From contig DBAY01000025.1 of assembly GCA_002291925.1 (NCBI GenBank), forward strand, positions 1 to 50,403: DNA of 50,403 nucleotides. Direction: 5' to 3'. The DNA is from Alphaproteobacteria bacterium UBA998 (GTDB taxonomy: Bacteria > Pseudomonadota > Alphaproteobacteria > Rickettsiales > UBA998). Below are positions 16,145 to 24,401 of this stretch, one piece after another. The translations under genes were made by a program, and so were the position numbers. The first letter of the stretch is position 1; every line of letters starts with the position of its first letter. The notes under the pieces are model-generated. The model saw only the letters and a program-made list of their open reading frames with translations. It did not search any database and was not told where the DNA came from.

Positions 16145-17524
16145 CTATTGCTTTTCCGCCTGTTCCTGCGCGTGGTAGATGGCGATGCCGCGCAGCAAGT
16201 CGAGCGCGCGCGCCAGCTGGAAGTCCTCGTCCTTATCCATGCCGCGCACGGTCTGGTCTTTCGGATCGACCGGCTTGCCCTTGGCAGGCACGGCAGGCAC
16301 CGGCTTGGCCTTGTCCTTCTCATCCTCTGGGTTGCTCAGGCGGCCGCGCAGATCGGCTTCCGAGCGGATACCCAGCAGCGCGGGCTCCTCAAACTTGGCG
16401 ATCTTGGCCTGCTCCACCACGATGTCCGGCGTGATGCCCTTGGCTTGGATGGAATGGCCGGACGGCGTGTAGTAACGCGAGGTAGTCAGCCGCATCGCGC
16501 CATGCTCGCGCAGCGGGATGACGGTCTGCACCGAACCCTTGCCGAAGGACTTGACGCCCATAATGATGGCGCGGTCATGATCCTGCAGCGCGCCCGCCAC
16601 GATTTCCGAGGCGGAGGCGGAGCCCTGGTTGATCAGCACCACCATCGGCAGGCCGTCCAGCACGTCGCCCTTGGTGGCGGAATAGCGCTTGGTATTGTTG
16701 GGATCGCGCTCGCGGGTGGAGACGATCTCGCCATGATCAAGGAACGCGTCCGACACCGCCACGGCCTGATCGAGTAAGCCGCCCGGGTTGTTGCGCAAAT
16801 CGAGCACGAGGCCCTTCATCTTCGGGTCGTCCTTGCGCATTTTCTTGATGGCATCCACCAGCGTCTCGCCCGTCTGCTCGGAGAAGGAGGTGATGCGGGC
16901 GTAGCCAATATCGCCTTCCTCGCGCGAGCGCACTGACTTGATGCGGATCAGGTCGCGCTTGAGGGTGAGGTTCAGCGGCTCGGAGCTGTTCTCGCGCAGG
17001 ATGGTCAGCTTGATCTCGCTGCCGACCGGGCCGCGCATTTTCTCCACCGCGTCGGAGAGGGCGAGGCCCATTACCGGCTCGCCGTTGATCTCGCTGATGA
17101 AATCCCCGGCCTGCACCCCGGCTTTGAAGGCGGGCGTATCGTCAATCGGCGAGACGACCTTCACCAGGCCGTTCTCCATGGTCACCTCGATGCCCAGCCC
17201 GCCGAATTCGCCGCGGGTCTGCACCTGCATTTCCTTGAAGCTGTCCTCGCTGAGATAGCCCGAATGCGGGTCAAGCGAGGTGAGCATGCCGTTGATGGCG
17301 GCCTCGATGAGCTGCTTGTCGGTGACCTCTTCCACGTAATCCTTGCGCACGCGCTCGAACACGTCGCCGAAAAGGTTGAGGAGCTCGTACGTATCCTCCT
17401 GCTCGGTCAGGCCAAGGTCAGCCTTTTTCTCCTGCGCGCAGGCAGGGGCGGCGAGGAAGGAAGTGGAGAGGCAGAAAGCGAGGAGCGTGGCGCGAAAGGT
17501 GGGTTGGAAGAAGCGGGTCGTCAT
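16145..17524 (-). CDS. ctpA: C-terminal processing protease, S41 family
   Basis: A periplasmic serine protease of 459 residues. A signal peptide is visible at 1-30 (LLAFCLSTSFLAAPACA). A PDZ domain follows (GGLGIEVTMENGLVKVVSP ... GDFISEINGEPV), then the S41 domain with NNPGGLLDQAV, the nucleophile Ser in NQGSASASEIVAGALQ and the base Lys in GVKSFGKGSVQT. The C-terminus is charged (KDKAKPVPAVPAKGKPVDPK) and may bind a partner. It lies 51 bp downstream of envC, suggesting joint work on peptidoglycan hydrolase control. Confidence 0.95.
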   Translation of the reverse strand: MTTRFFQPTFRATLLAFCLSTSFLAAPACAQEKKADLGLTEQEDTYELLNLFGDVFERVRKDYVEEVTDKQLIEAAINGMLTSLDPHSGYLSEDSFKEMQVQTRGEFGGLGIEVTMENGLVKVVSPIDDTPAFKAGVQAGDFISEINGEPVMGLALSDAVEKMRGPVGSEIKLTILRENSSEPLNLTLKRDLIRIKSVRSREEGDIGYARITSFSEQTGETLVDAIKKMRKDDPKMKGLVLDLRNNPGGLLDQAVAVSDAFLDHGEIVSTRERDPNNTKRYSATKGDVLDGLPMVVLINQGSASASEIVAGALQDHDRAIIMGVKSFGKGSVQTVIPLREHGAMRLTTSRYYTPSGHSIQAKGITPDIVVEQAKIAKFEEPALLGIRSEADLRGRLSNPEDEKDKAKPVPAVPAKGKPVDPKDQTVRGMDKDEDFQLARALDLLRGIAIYHAQEQAEKQ

Positions 17525-17575
17525 AGGGTTCCTTGTGCGATGCCCGGCAGTGCGCCCGCGCCCGTGAGCGGTTGC

Positions 17576-18850
17576 TCAGTTGCGGGCCAGACGGCGCGCC
17601 CCGCCGAACCAGGGTGCGGGATCGACCGCCTTGCCATCCTCGCGCAGTTCCACGTAAAGGCGGCGGTCCATCTGTGCCTTACCCATAGCACCAATCGGCT
17701 CTCCTTCCAACAGAAACTGTCCCGGCGCCACATCAATGCGGCTGAGTCCCGCCAGCAGTGTGTGGTAACGCTTGTTGTGGCGGATGATGACCATCTGGCC
17801 GTAATCGCGGAACGGGCCGGTGAACATCACCTCCCCGCCGTAAGGCGTGGTCACCACCGCCTCGGTGGGCGTGGCGAGCAGCAGGCCTTTCAGCGTGTCG
17901 TTGCTGGCCTGCTGCTGACCGTAGCGGCCGCTGATGGTCCCGGCGACCGGGAGGGCCAGCGCGCCGCGCGCCTTGGCGAGGTCATATTCCTGCTTGCGCC
18001 GCTCGCCCTTGGGCACGCGGGTGGGCGGCACGGGCCTGCTCGCGGTGCGCGTCTCCGCGGTGCCGCGCGCCGGCTTGAAGCGCGGCAGGCCGATGGCCCC
18101 GAACTGCCCGTCGCGCTGGGCGGTGCGTGCCTCTTCCAAAGACGAGACCAGCGCTTCCAGATCCTTCGACTGGCGGGTGAGCTGGGCGATGCGCTCCTGT
18201 TCCTGCATCTCCTCTGTATGCAATGATTCCATGGAGCGGCGGCGCTCCTCGACGCGCCCGGCGAGCGCCTTGCGCTGCCCCTCCAGCGTTTCCTGCCGCA
18301 CCGCCAGCGCCTGCTGCTCGCGGGCAATGCCTTCCTTCAGCGACGCCAGCTCGCGCAGCTCAACGGACAGCGCATCCGTCTCCTGCTTCAACGACTGGGT
18401 GGTGATGCCAAGCGCCCGCGAGGCGTGAATCTGCGCCTCCAGCCCGTTTTCCATGGCCAGCACCGCCTGCGGCGGCACCTGGCTGACGCGCAGCACAGTG
18501 GCAAGCAAGGCAGCGATTTCCCTGCGGCGACGGTCGATGGCGGACTGTTTCTGCGTCGCTTCCTTCTCCAGCGCGGCGAGGCGCTGCTCGATCTCATGCT
18601 GCTGCTGCTGGGTTTTCTTCAGCGCCTCGGCGATGCTGCCGGTTTCCTTCTGCAGGCCACCCAAGTCGGATTCCAGCTGCTCCAGATTCTTCTTCAGCGA
18701 CGCATGGCGCTGGCGGGAGGCTTCGATTTCCTCGCGGGTCTGCTGCAATTGCCGCGTCGGCGGCGGCTCCTGCGCCCGCGCCTCGGCAACGCCCAGTGCC
18801 AGCCCCAGCAGCGCCAGCGCGGCGAGGCTACTCCGATGTCGCGGCGGCAT
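17576..18850 (-). CDS. envC: EnvC-like murein hydrolase activator with degenerate LytM domain
   Basis: A 424-residue periplasmic protein with a signal peptide (1-26, ending VAEARA), a long coiled coil (about 30-250, rich in Gln, Glu, Lys and Arg) and a C-terminal M23/LytM fold. The zinc ligands of active LytM enzymes are missing: RYGQQQA replaces the first His site, LLAGLS replaces YAHLS and RRLYVELRED replaces HLHFEIR. This is the pattern of EnvC, which activates amidases rather than cutting peptidoglycan. It overlaps gpmI by 23 bp. Confidence 0.93.
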   Translation of the reverse strand: MPPRHRSSLAALALLGLALGVAEARAQEPPPTRQLQQTREEIEASRQRHASLKKNLEQLESDLGGLQKETGSIAEALKKTQQQQHEIEQRLAALEKEATQKQSAIDRRRREIAALLATVLRVSQVPPQAVLAMENGLEAQIHASRALGITTQSLKQETDALSVELRELASLKEGIAREQQALAVRQETLEGQRKALAGRVEERRRSMESLHTEEMQEQERIAQLTRQSKDLEALVSSLEEARTAQRDGQFGAIGLPRFKPARGTAETRTASRPVPPTRVPKGERRKQEYDLAKARGALALPVAGTISGRYGQQQASNDTLKGLLLATPTEAVVTTPYGGEVMFTGPFRDYGQMVIIRHNKRYHTLLAGLSRIDVAPGQFLLEGEPIGAMGKAQMDRRLYVELREDGKAVDPAPWFGGARRLARN

Positions 18851-20399
18851 AGGCGGCGGGCTGCAACAGGGAAGCGCCGTTCATGACGTCCGGCTGCGGA
18901 AGGCCGAGCAGGGCAAGCAGGGTCGGGGCGATGTCGGCCAGCCGCCCGTCGCGCAGAGCCACCTGCGTGCGGGTGAAGCCGTCCCCGGCCAGCACCAGCG
19001 GCACCTTGTTCAGCGTATGGGCGGTATGGGCCTGCGTAGTGCCCTCGTCGAGCATCATCTCGGCATTGCCATGATCGGCGGTGATCATCAGCGCGCCGCC
19101 GTGATCGCGCACCGCCTGCCATATGCGGCCCAAACAGGTATCCACCGCCTCCACCGCCGCGATGGCAGCCTGCATGTCGCCGGTGTGGCCCACCATGTCG
19201 GTATTGGCGTAATTGACGATGATGACATCGTAAAGCCCGTCATGGATGACGGAGACCAGCCGGTCCGTCACTTCGTGGGCGGACATCTCCGGCTTCAAAT
19301 CGTAGGTCGCTACCGACGGGGACGGCACGAGGATGCGGTCCTCGCCGAGGAACGGCTCCTCGCGTCCGCCATTGAAGAAGAAAGTGACGTGCGCGTATTT
19401 CTCCGTCTCGGCGATGCGCAGCTGCTTCAGCCCGGCCTGCGCGATGATCTCGCCGAAGGTCTGGCGCGGCAGTTCCTGCGGGAACAGCGCGGGCATCAGG
19501 GCGGAGAGCTCGGTGGAATATTCCACCATGCCGAGCACCATGCTGTATTCGGTGGCCTCCAGCCGTGGGAAGGCGGAGAATGTCGTATCGATCAACGCAT
19601 GCAGGATTTCGCGCGCGCGGTCGGCGCGGAAATTGCCCATCAGCAGCGCGTCGCCATGCACCGTGCCGTGATACTCGCCGATGATGCTCGGCAGCACGAA
19701 TTCGTCGCTGACGCCCTTGGCATACATGGCGGCGAGCGCTTCCTGCGCACTGGCGAAATGCTGCCCCACCCCGTCGGCGATGGCGCTGTAGGCCTGCTGC
19801 ACGCGCTCCCAGCGCTTGTCGCGGTCCATCGCGTAATAACGCCCGCTGATCGTGGCGATGCGTACGCGCGGGTCATTCGCAAAACGCGTTTCCCACTTTC
19901 GCAGATAGGCCTCCGCGCTTTTCGGCGGGGTGTCGCGCCCATCGAGGAACGCATGCAGCCGCACCTCGACGCCCGCGTCGCTGAGCAGGGCGGCCAGCGC
20001 CTCCAGATGCGCCTGATGCGCATGCACGCCGCCATCCGACAGTAGCCCCATCAGATGCACCGGGCGGCCAGAGCCTTTCTGCATCTCGATCAGCTGGGTG
20101 AGCAACGGGTGCCTGGCCAGCGAGCCGTCCCGCACCACCGTATCGATGCGCGGCAGGTCCTGCAGGATGACCCGCCCCGCGCCGATATTCATGTGCCCCA
20201 CTTCCGAATTGCCCATCTGCCCCGTCGGCAGGCCAACCTCCAGCTCGGAGGCATCGAGCAGCGCCGTCGGCCAGTCGCGCCAAAGCGCATCCCAGGTCGG
20301 CGTGCGGGCCGCGTGGATGGCGTTGTGCGCGATCTCCTCGCGATGGCCCCAGCCATCGAGGATTGCGAGCACGAGGGGTTTGGGGCGGTGCGGTGTCAT
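18828..20399 (-). CDS. gpmI: 2,3-bisphosphoglycerate-independent phosphoglycerate mutase
   Basis: Interconverts 3- and 2-phosphoglycerate using two Mn ions. The 523-residue alkaline-phosphatase-fold enzyme has VLAILDGWG at the first metal site, the phospho-Ser in GQMGNSEVGHMNIGAGR, FLDGRDTPP, NFRADRAREI, VNYANTDMVGHTGD and ITADHGNAE. Its start overlaps the phoU stop by 4 bp (ATGA). Confidence 0.97.
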   Translation of the reverse strand: MTPHRPKPLVLAILDGWGHREEIAHNAIHAARTPTWDALWRDWPTALLDASELEVGLPTGQMGNSEVGHMNIGAGRVILQDLPRIDTVVRDGSLARHPLLTQLIEMQKGSGRPVHLMGLLSDGGVHAHQAHLEALAALLSDAGVEVRLHAFLDGRDTPPKSAEAYLRKWETRFANDPRVRIATISGRYYAMDRDKRWERVQQAYSAIADGVGQHFASAQEALAAMYAKGVSDEFVLPSIIGEYHGTVHGDALLMGNFRADRAREILHALIDTTFSAFPRLEATEYSMVLGMVEYSTELSALMPALFPQELPRQTFGEIIAQAGLKQLRIAETEKYAHVTFFFNGGREEPFLGEDRILVPSPSVATYDLKPEMSAHEVTDRLVSVIHDGLYDVIIVNYANTDMVGHTGDMQAAIAAVEAVDTCLGRIWQAVRDHGGALMITADHGNAEMMLDEGTTQAHTAHTLNKVPLVLAGDGFTRTQVALRDGRLADIAPTLLALLGLPQPDVMNGASLLQPAAYAAATSE

Positions 20400-21067
20400 G
20401 CGCTATTCTTCAGCATGTCCTTGTGCGGGCGCGTGCCGGTGACGACGTAAATCACCATCTTGGCGATGTCGGCGCAATAATCGGCGATGCGCTCAAAATT
20501 CTTGGCAGCGAACAGGACATCGGCCAGTTGACCTGCCGCGGCAGGGTTGCTGACCATTTCCTCGCGCACCGCGTCGAACACGCGCGCGCAGGCATCATCG
20601 GCTACGTCGTCACGCTTCCACGCGGCAATTGCCAGCACGGTATCCCGCGTGCGCAGGGCTTCCAGCGCGTCCTTCAGCATCTCGCGGTTGACGCGCACCA
20701 GCTCATGCAGCGCATCCAGCACCGTGGCGCTGCAGGGCACCTGCAGCCGCGCCATGTGCTTGGTGGTGCTTTTCGCGAGATCGCCCGCGCGCTCCAGCGA
20801 GCCGGAGGTTTTCAGGATGGCAATCACAAAGCGCAGATCGGAGGCGAAAGGCGCAGCGTGGGTGAACATCTTCACCACCTGGCCCTCCAGCTCGTCATTC
20901 AGCGCGTTAATTTTCTTGTCGAGCAGCTTGGCCTGCTGGCGCAGTTCCTCTTCGTGATGCTCCAGCGCATTCTCCGAGAAATCAAGCGCCTGTGCGATCA
21001 GCTCGCCCATCTGGAGAATGGTGATCGTCATTTCATCAAGTTGCGCGGTATAAATGCCCGAGGCCAT
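20396..21067 (-). CDS. phoU: PhoU family phosphate regulator
   Basis: PhoU tunes the Pst transporter and the PhoR/PhoB response. The 223-residue all-helical protein consists of two repeated three-helix units (about 15-110 and 120-215); each has the metal-binding E/D-x3-D pattern, as in FASDLRFVIAILKTSGSLER and NFERIADYCADIA. Here it is not near pstSCAB or phoB but inserted between rlmH and gpmI. The 493-bp gap upstream is filled by repeats. Confidence 0.94.
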   Translation of the reverse strand: MASGIYTAQLDEMTITILQMGELIAQALDFSENALEHHEEELRQQAKLLDKKINALNDELEGQVVKMFTHAAPFASDLRFVIAILKTSGSLERAGDLAKSTTKHMARLQVPCSATVLDALHELVRVNREMLKDALEALRTRDTVLAIAAWKRDDVADDACARVFDAVREEMVSNPAAAGQLADVLFAAKNFERIADYCADIAKMVIYVVTGTRPHKDMLKNSA

Positions 21068-21194
21068 GCGAATTCCTTCCCTGCCGCGCTAGAATACGAC
21101 CGCCCGGCCCGCCGTCAAAGTAAAAACTACGTTGGGCGCGTGATGTCCGCCTGCTCTTTGCACCGTATAAGCAAGCGCGCCTTCTTTTTCCCTT

Positions 21195-21266
21195 GTCATC
21201 CTCGCGCTCGACGCGAGCATCTCATGCCACACGCGAAGAGATCCTCGCGTCGAGCGCGAGGATGAC
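21195..21266. repeat. Double-hairpin dispersed repeat, copy D
   Basis: A 23-bp perfect inverted repeat (21195-21217 and 21244-21266) whose arms are themselves palindromic (CTCGCG ctcga CGCGAG). Outer edges are GTCA and TGAC, with inner ATCTC...AGAT and a 15-bp centre. It can fold as one long or two short hairpins. Confidence 0.85.
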
Positions 21267-21300
21267 GACTCTCCAAAGAATGTCACTCCTCGCTCTGCCC

Positions 21301-21373
21301 TCATGGTGAGCCTGTCGAACCATGATGTGTGGCGCAGTGGCAGGCCTCTTATCCTTCGACAGGCTCAGGATGA
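21301..21373. repeat. Double-hairpin dispersed repeat, copy E
   Basis: TCATGGTGAGCCTGTCGAACCATGA and ATCCTTCGACAGGCTCAGGAT are two hairpins whose loops, GAGCCTGTCGAA and TTCGACAGGCTC, are perfect reverse complements. Outer edges TCAT and ATGA fit the other copies. Confidence 0.8.
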
Positions 21374-21404
21374 GGGGCGGGGGTGGGAGAATCCAGCTAG
21401 GTAT

Positions 21405-21471
21405 GTCACCCCGCACTGGTTGCGGGGTCTCCCTGCCACATGAGGAGACCCCGCAACCAGTGCGGGGTGAC
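21405..21471. repeat. Double-hairpin dispersed repeat, copy F
   Basis: A 28-bp perfect inverted repeat (21405-21432 and 21444-21471), edges GTCA and TGAC, inner TCTCC...GGAGA. Each arm holds its own hairpin, CCCCGCA...TGCGGGG. The centre CTGCCACATGA shares TGCCACA with copies D and H. Confidence 0.88.
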
Positions 21472-21480
21472 AGTTACTTC

Positions 21481-21551
21481 GTCATTGCGAGCAACGCGAA
21501 GCAATCCAGAGGGCGTATGGATGGCCGCGTCGCTACGCTCCTCGCCATGAC
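21481..21551. repeat. Dispersed double-hairpin repeat, GTCATTGCGAG type (copy G)
   Basis: Same element as copy H at 14389-14462: GTCATTGCGAGC ... GAAGCAATCCAG ... GCTCCTCGCCATGAC. It ends 10 bp before the rlmH stop and shows several base changes relative to copy H. Confidence 0.85.
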
Positions 21552-21560
21552 GGAACCAAC

Positions 21561-22028
21561 TCACCCCGCCCGGTGGTACGGATGTCCACTCAGAATGGCA
21601 TGGGCGCGGTAGAGCTGCTCCGCCAGCAGGCCGCGCACCAGGAGATGCGGCCAGGTCATCGCGCCGAGCGAGAGGGTGAGCTGCCCCTCCGCCAGCCGCG
21701 CGCGGTCATGGCCGTGATCGCCGCCAATCAAAAACGCCACCGCCCGGTCGCCGCCGTCGCGCCAGCGGCCAAGCTGGGCGGCAAAGGCCTCGCTGGCGAG
21801 TGTCTTGCCGGTTTCGTCGAGAAACACCAGCTTTTCCGTCCCCCATTGGCGCGCCGCCTGCATCAGCGCCTCGGTTTCACGGCGCTTCTGCTCCGCCGGC
21901 GTCGCGGCGGATGCGGCCGGCAGTTCCTTCAGCGTCAGCTCCCACGGCAGGCGCGCGGCATATTGCTCCCACAGCGCCTTCTCCGGCGCGTGCTTCCATT
22001 TGCCGATGGTGGCCACAAGCATTCGCAT
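21561..22028 (-). CDS. rlmH: 23S rRNA (pseudouridine1915-N3)-methyltransferase
   Basis: A SPOUT-class methyltransferase acting on helix 69 of 23S rRNA in the assembled ribosome. The 155-residue product has the N-terminal strand MRMLVATIGKWK, LDETGKTLASEAFA, VAFLIGGDHGH and SLGAMTWPHLLVRGLLAEQLYRA, with the conserved C-terminal HPYHR. It follows rsfS, from which it is separated by a strong terminator, so it probably has its own promoter. Confidence 0.97.
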   Translation of the reverse strand: MRMLVATIGKWKHAPEKALWEQYAARLPWELTLKELPAASAATPAEQKRRETEALMQAARQWGTEKLVFLDETGKTLASEAFAAQLGRWRDGGDRAVAFLIGGDHGHDRARLAEGQLTLSLGAMTWPHLLVRGLLAEQLYRAHAILSGHPYHRAG

Positions 22029-22061
22029 GGCCCCACCTTACGCGCACCTCGCCCAAAACAA

Positions 22062-22087
22062 AAGCGGCGCCTTCGCGGGCGCCGCTT
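22062..22087 (-). terminator. Rho-independent terminator after rsfS
   Basis: On the minus strand AAGCGGCGCC, a 6-nt loop and GGCGCCGCTT form a perfect 10-bp stem followed by TTGTTTT. It lies in the rsfS-rlmH gap and ends the proA-nadD-rsfS transcript. Confidence 0.85.
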
Positions 22088-22109
22088 CGGTGCAGAAAAA
22101 GGCCGAAGC

Positions 22110-22475
22110 CTAGCGGACCAGAGCAAGCTCAGGCGCGCTGACCATCCACATTTTCTCGAGATTATACACGTCGCGCACTTCCGGCCGGAAGACATGGACG
22201 ATGACGTCGCCCGCATCGATCAGCACCCAGTCGCACAATTCCTTGCCTTCCACGCCGACGGTGGGGAAGCCGATGGATTTGAGCTTTTCAACGAGGTGGT
22301 CGGCAATGCTGCCCACATGACGGGGGGAGGTGCCGGTGGCGATGATCATCTTGTCCGCGAAGCTGGTCTTGCCGACAAGGTCGACGATGGCAATGTCTTC
22401 CGCCTTATCGTCTTCAAGCGAGGTAATAATGAGGTTTTCTATATTAACCCCGCCGCTGCGATTATTGCTAGGAAT
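22110..22475 (-). CDS. rsfS: Ribosomal silencing factor RsfS, probable AUU start
   Basis: RsfS binds L14 and blocks joining of the ribosomal subunits in starvation. The conserved part runs from NIENLIITSLEDDKAEDIAI through ATGTSPRHVGSIADHLVEKL and VEGKELCDWVLIDAGDVIVHVF to YNLEKMW. No ATG, GTG or TTG lies in frame just before it. ATT at 22475-22473 stands 7 nt after AAGGAG, which is a good ribosome binding site, and follows the nadD stop by about 20 bp. This gives 121 residues, the usual size. The nearest in-frame ATG (22580) would add 35 unrelated residues inside nadD. AUU starts are rare but known for infC. Confidence 0.9.
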   Translation of the reverse strand: MPSNNRSGGVNIENLIITSLEDDKAEDIAIVDLVGKTSFADKMIIATGTSPRHVGSIADHLVEKLKSIGFPTVGVEGKELCDWVLIDAGDVIVHVFRPEVRDVYNLEKMWMVSAPELALVR

Positions 22476-22494
22476 GGGTGCGCTCCTTGCTGGT

Positions 22495-23094
22495 TTATTT
22501 AAGGTTATTATGCCCCAGAAACGCGTTTTTTCCAAGTGTTTTCCGCAATTGTGTCGCGGAGAGCGGCGAAATTCGTCCAAAATGATAGCGCCATTTGCGC
22601 GCCCCTGACGGCCCGGCGCTGAAGGCCTGATGCCCTGCTAACCGGCGACCCGCTGCCCAAGTGGCGGCACGGCCCCGCAGCGCCCCATGCGTCCATGGCT
22701 TGCGGTCGACGACAATCATATCCACCCGCCCGGCCAGCACCTGCCATTGCTTCCAGCGGTGAAACTGGGCGAGGTTGTCCGCGCCCATAATCCAAACAAA
22801 CCGCACCCCCGGATGGCGGCGCTGCAGGGCGTTGAGGGTATCGATGGTATAGCGCATCCCAAAGCGTGCCTCGGCATCGCTCACCCTAATCCGGGGGTGG
22901 CGCGCCATGGCGCGGGCGGAGGCCAGCCGGGTCGCATAATCCGCTAATTCGGCAGGCGATTTCAGCGGATTGCCGGGCGATACCAGCCACCAGACTTCAT
23001 CCAGCCCGTAGCGCTGCATCACTTCCAGCGACACCTGCCGGTGCCCCGCATGGGCCGGGTTGAACGATCCCCCGAGCAGGCCGACGCGGCGCAT
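22495..23094 (-). CDS. nadD: Nicotinate-nucleotide adenylyltransferase
   Basis: Adenylates nicotinate mononucleotide in NAD synthesis. The 199-residue nucleotidyltransferase has the active-site motif GGSFNPAHAGH at 9-19, WWLVSPGNPLK, VWIMGADNL and a C-terminal ISPLSATQLRK in place of the common ISSTxIR. It overlaps the proA stop by one base (shared A), so the two genes are translated as a unit. Confidence 0.96.
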   Translation of the reverse strand: MRRVGLLGGSFNPAHAGHRQVSLEVMQRYGLDEVWWLVSPGNPLKSPAELADYATRLASARAMARHPRIRVSDAEARFGMRYTIDTLNALQRRHPGVRFVWIMGADNLAQFHRWKQWQVLAGRVDMIVVDRKPWTHGALRGRAATWAAGRRLAGHQAFSAGPSGARKWRYHFGRISPLSATQLRKTLGKNAFLGHNNLK

Positions 23095-24365
23095 CAGACG
23101 GGACGGATCGTGCCGTCCCCGCGCACGACGTATTTGTAAGTGGTCAGCTGTTCGGCGCCGACGGGGCCGCGGGCATGCAGGCGGCCGGTGGAGATGCCGA
23201 TTTCCGCGCCCATGCCGAACTCGCCGCCATCGGCGAACTGCGTGGACGCATTGTACAGCACGATGGCGCTGTCCACGCCTGCGAGGAAACGTGCGGCTGC
23301 CGCTTCATCCGCCGTGATGATGGCGTCGGTGTGGTGCGAGCCGTAGCGGTTGATATGCGCGATGGCTTCTTCCACGCCGCCGACGGTTTTGACAGAGATG
23401 ATCTTATCCAGATATTCCGTACCCCAATCCTCCTCGGTGGCCGGGGTGATCCGGGCATCGGCAGCGTAGGCATCGGCATCGCCGCGCAGGGCGCAGCCCC
23501 CAGCGAGGAGCGCCTCCGCCACGGGCCGCAGATGGGTGGCGAGCACGGCGCGGTCGATGACCAGTGACTCGGTCGCCCCGCACACGCCGGTGCGGCGCAG
23601 CTTGGCATTCTCCACTACCTTCACCGCCATTGCCATGTCGGCCGCTGCGTGAATGTAGGTGTGGCAGTTGCCGTCCAGATGCAAAATAGTGGGAATGCGG
23701 CTTTCCTCCGCCACCCGGCGTGTCAGCGACGCCCCGCCGCGCGGGACGATGACGTCGATGAACCCAACAGCGCGCAGCATTTCGCCCACGGCGGCACGAT
23801 CCGTGGTGGGCACCAGTTGCACGGCCTCCTCCGGCAGCCCCGCCTGCCGCAGCCCTTCCTGCAGGCACGCGACAATGGCGCGCGAGGAATGGAAGCTTTC
23901 CGAGCCACCGCGCAGCAGGGCGGCATTGCCGGATTTGACGCAAAGCGCCCCGGCATCGGCCGTCACGTTGGGGCGCGATTCATAGATGATGCCAATCACG
24001 CCGAGCGGCACGGCGATGCGGGCGATGCGCAGCCCGTTCGGGCGCGTCCATTCCGCCAGCGTGCGCCCCACGGGATCGGGCAGCGCCGCCACGTCCTCGA
24101 TGCCGCGCGCGATGGATTCCAGCCGCGCCTCATCCAGCCGCAGCCGGTCCAGCATGGCGTCGCTTAAGGCCTTGGCGCAGGCGGTGTCCATGTCCTGTGC
24201 ATTGGCTTGCAGCAGGTCCATTTTTGCGGCGCGCAAGGCTGCGGCGGCGGCGTACAATGCCCGCTCCTTGACGGCAGCGGGCGTAGTGGCCAGCACACGC
24301 GATGCTTCATAGGCACGCAGGGCCAGCGGGGCAATCACGGAAGCGGTGTCATTGGCAGTGGTCAT
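23094..24365 (-). CDS. proA: Gamma-glutamyl phosphate reductase
   Basis: Second enzyme of proline synthesis, an NADPH-dependent reductase of the aldehyde dehydrogenase superfamily. ATG at 24365 gives MTTANDTASVIAPLALRAYE and 423 residues, the family length; an upstream ATG at 24383 adds only six. Landmarks are VIGIIYESRPNVT, SGNAALLRGGSE, HLDGNCHTYI, the catalytic Cys in RRTGVCGATESL, and GGEFGMGAEIGIST. It heads the minus-strand series proA-nadD-rsfS. Confidence 0.96.
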   Translation of the reverse strand: MTTANDTASVIAPLALRAYEASRVLATTPAAVKERALYAAAAALRAAKMDLLQANAQDMDTACAKALSDAMLDRLRLDEARLESIARGIEDVAALPDPVGRTLAEWTRPNGLRIARIAVPLGVIGIIYESRPNVTADAGALCVKSGNAALLRGGSESFHSSRAIVACLQEGLRQAGLPEEAVQLVPTTDRAAVGEMLRAVGFIDVIVPRGGASLTRRVAEESRIPTILHLDGNCHTYIHAAADMAMAVKVVENAKLRRTGVCGATESLVIDRAVLATHLRPVAEALLAGGCALRGDADAYAADARITPATEEDWGTEYLDKIISVKTVGGVEEAIAHINRYGSHHTDAIITADEAAAARFLAGVDSAIVLYNASTQFADGGEFGMGAEIGISTGRLHARGPVGAEQLTTYKYVVRGDGTIRPV

Positions 24366-24401
24366 GCCTGCCTTGTAGCACAAACGGCATAGAAAACCAC
24401 C

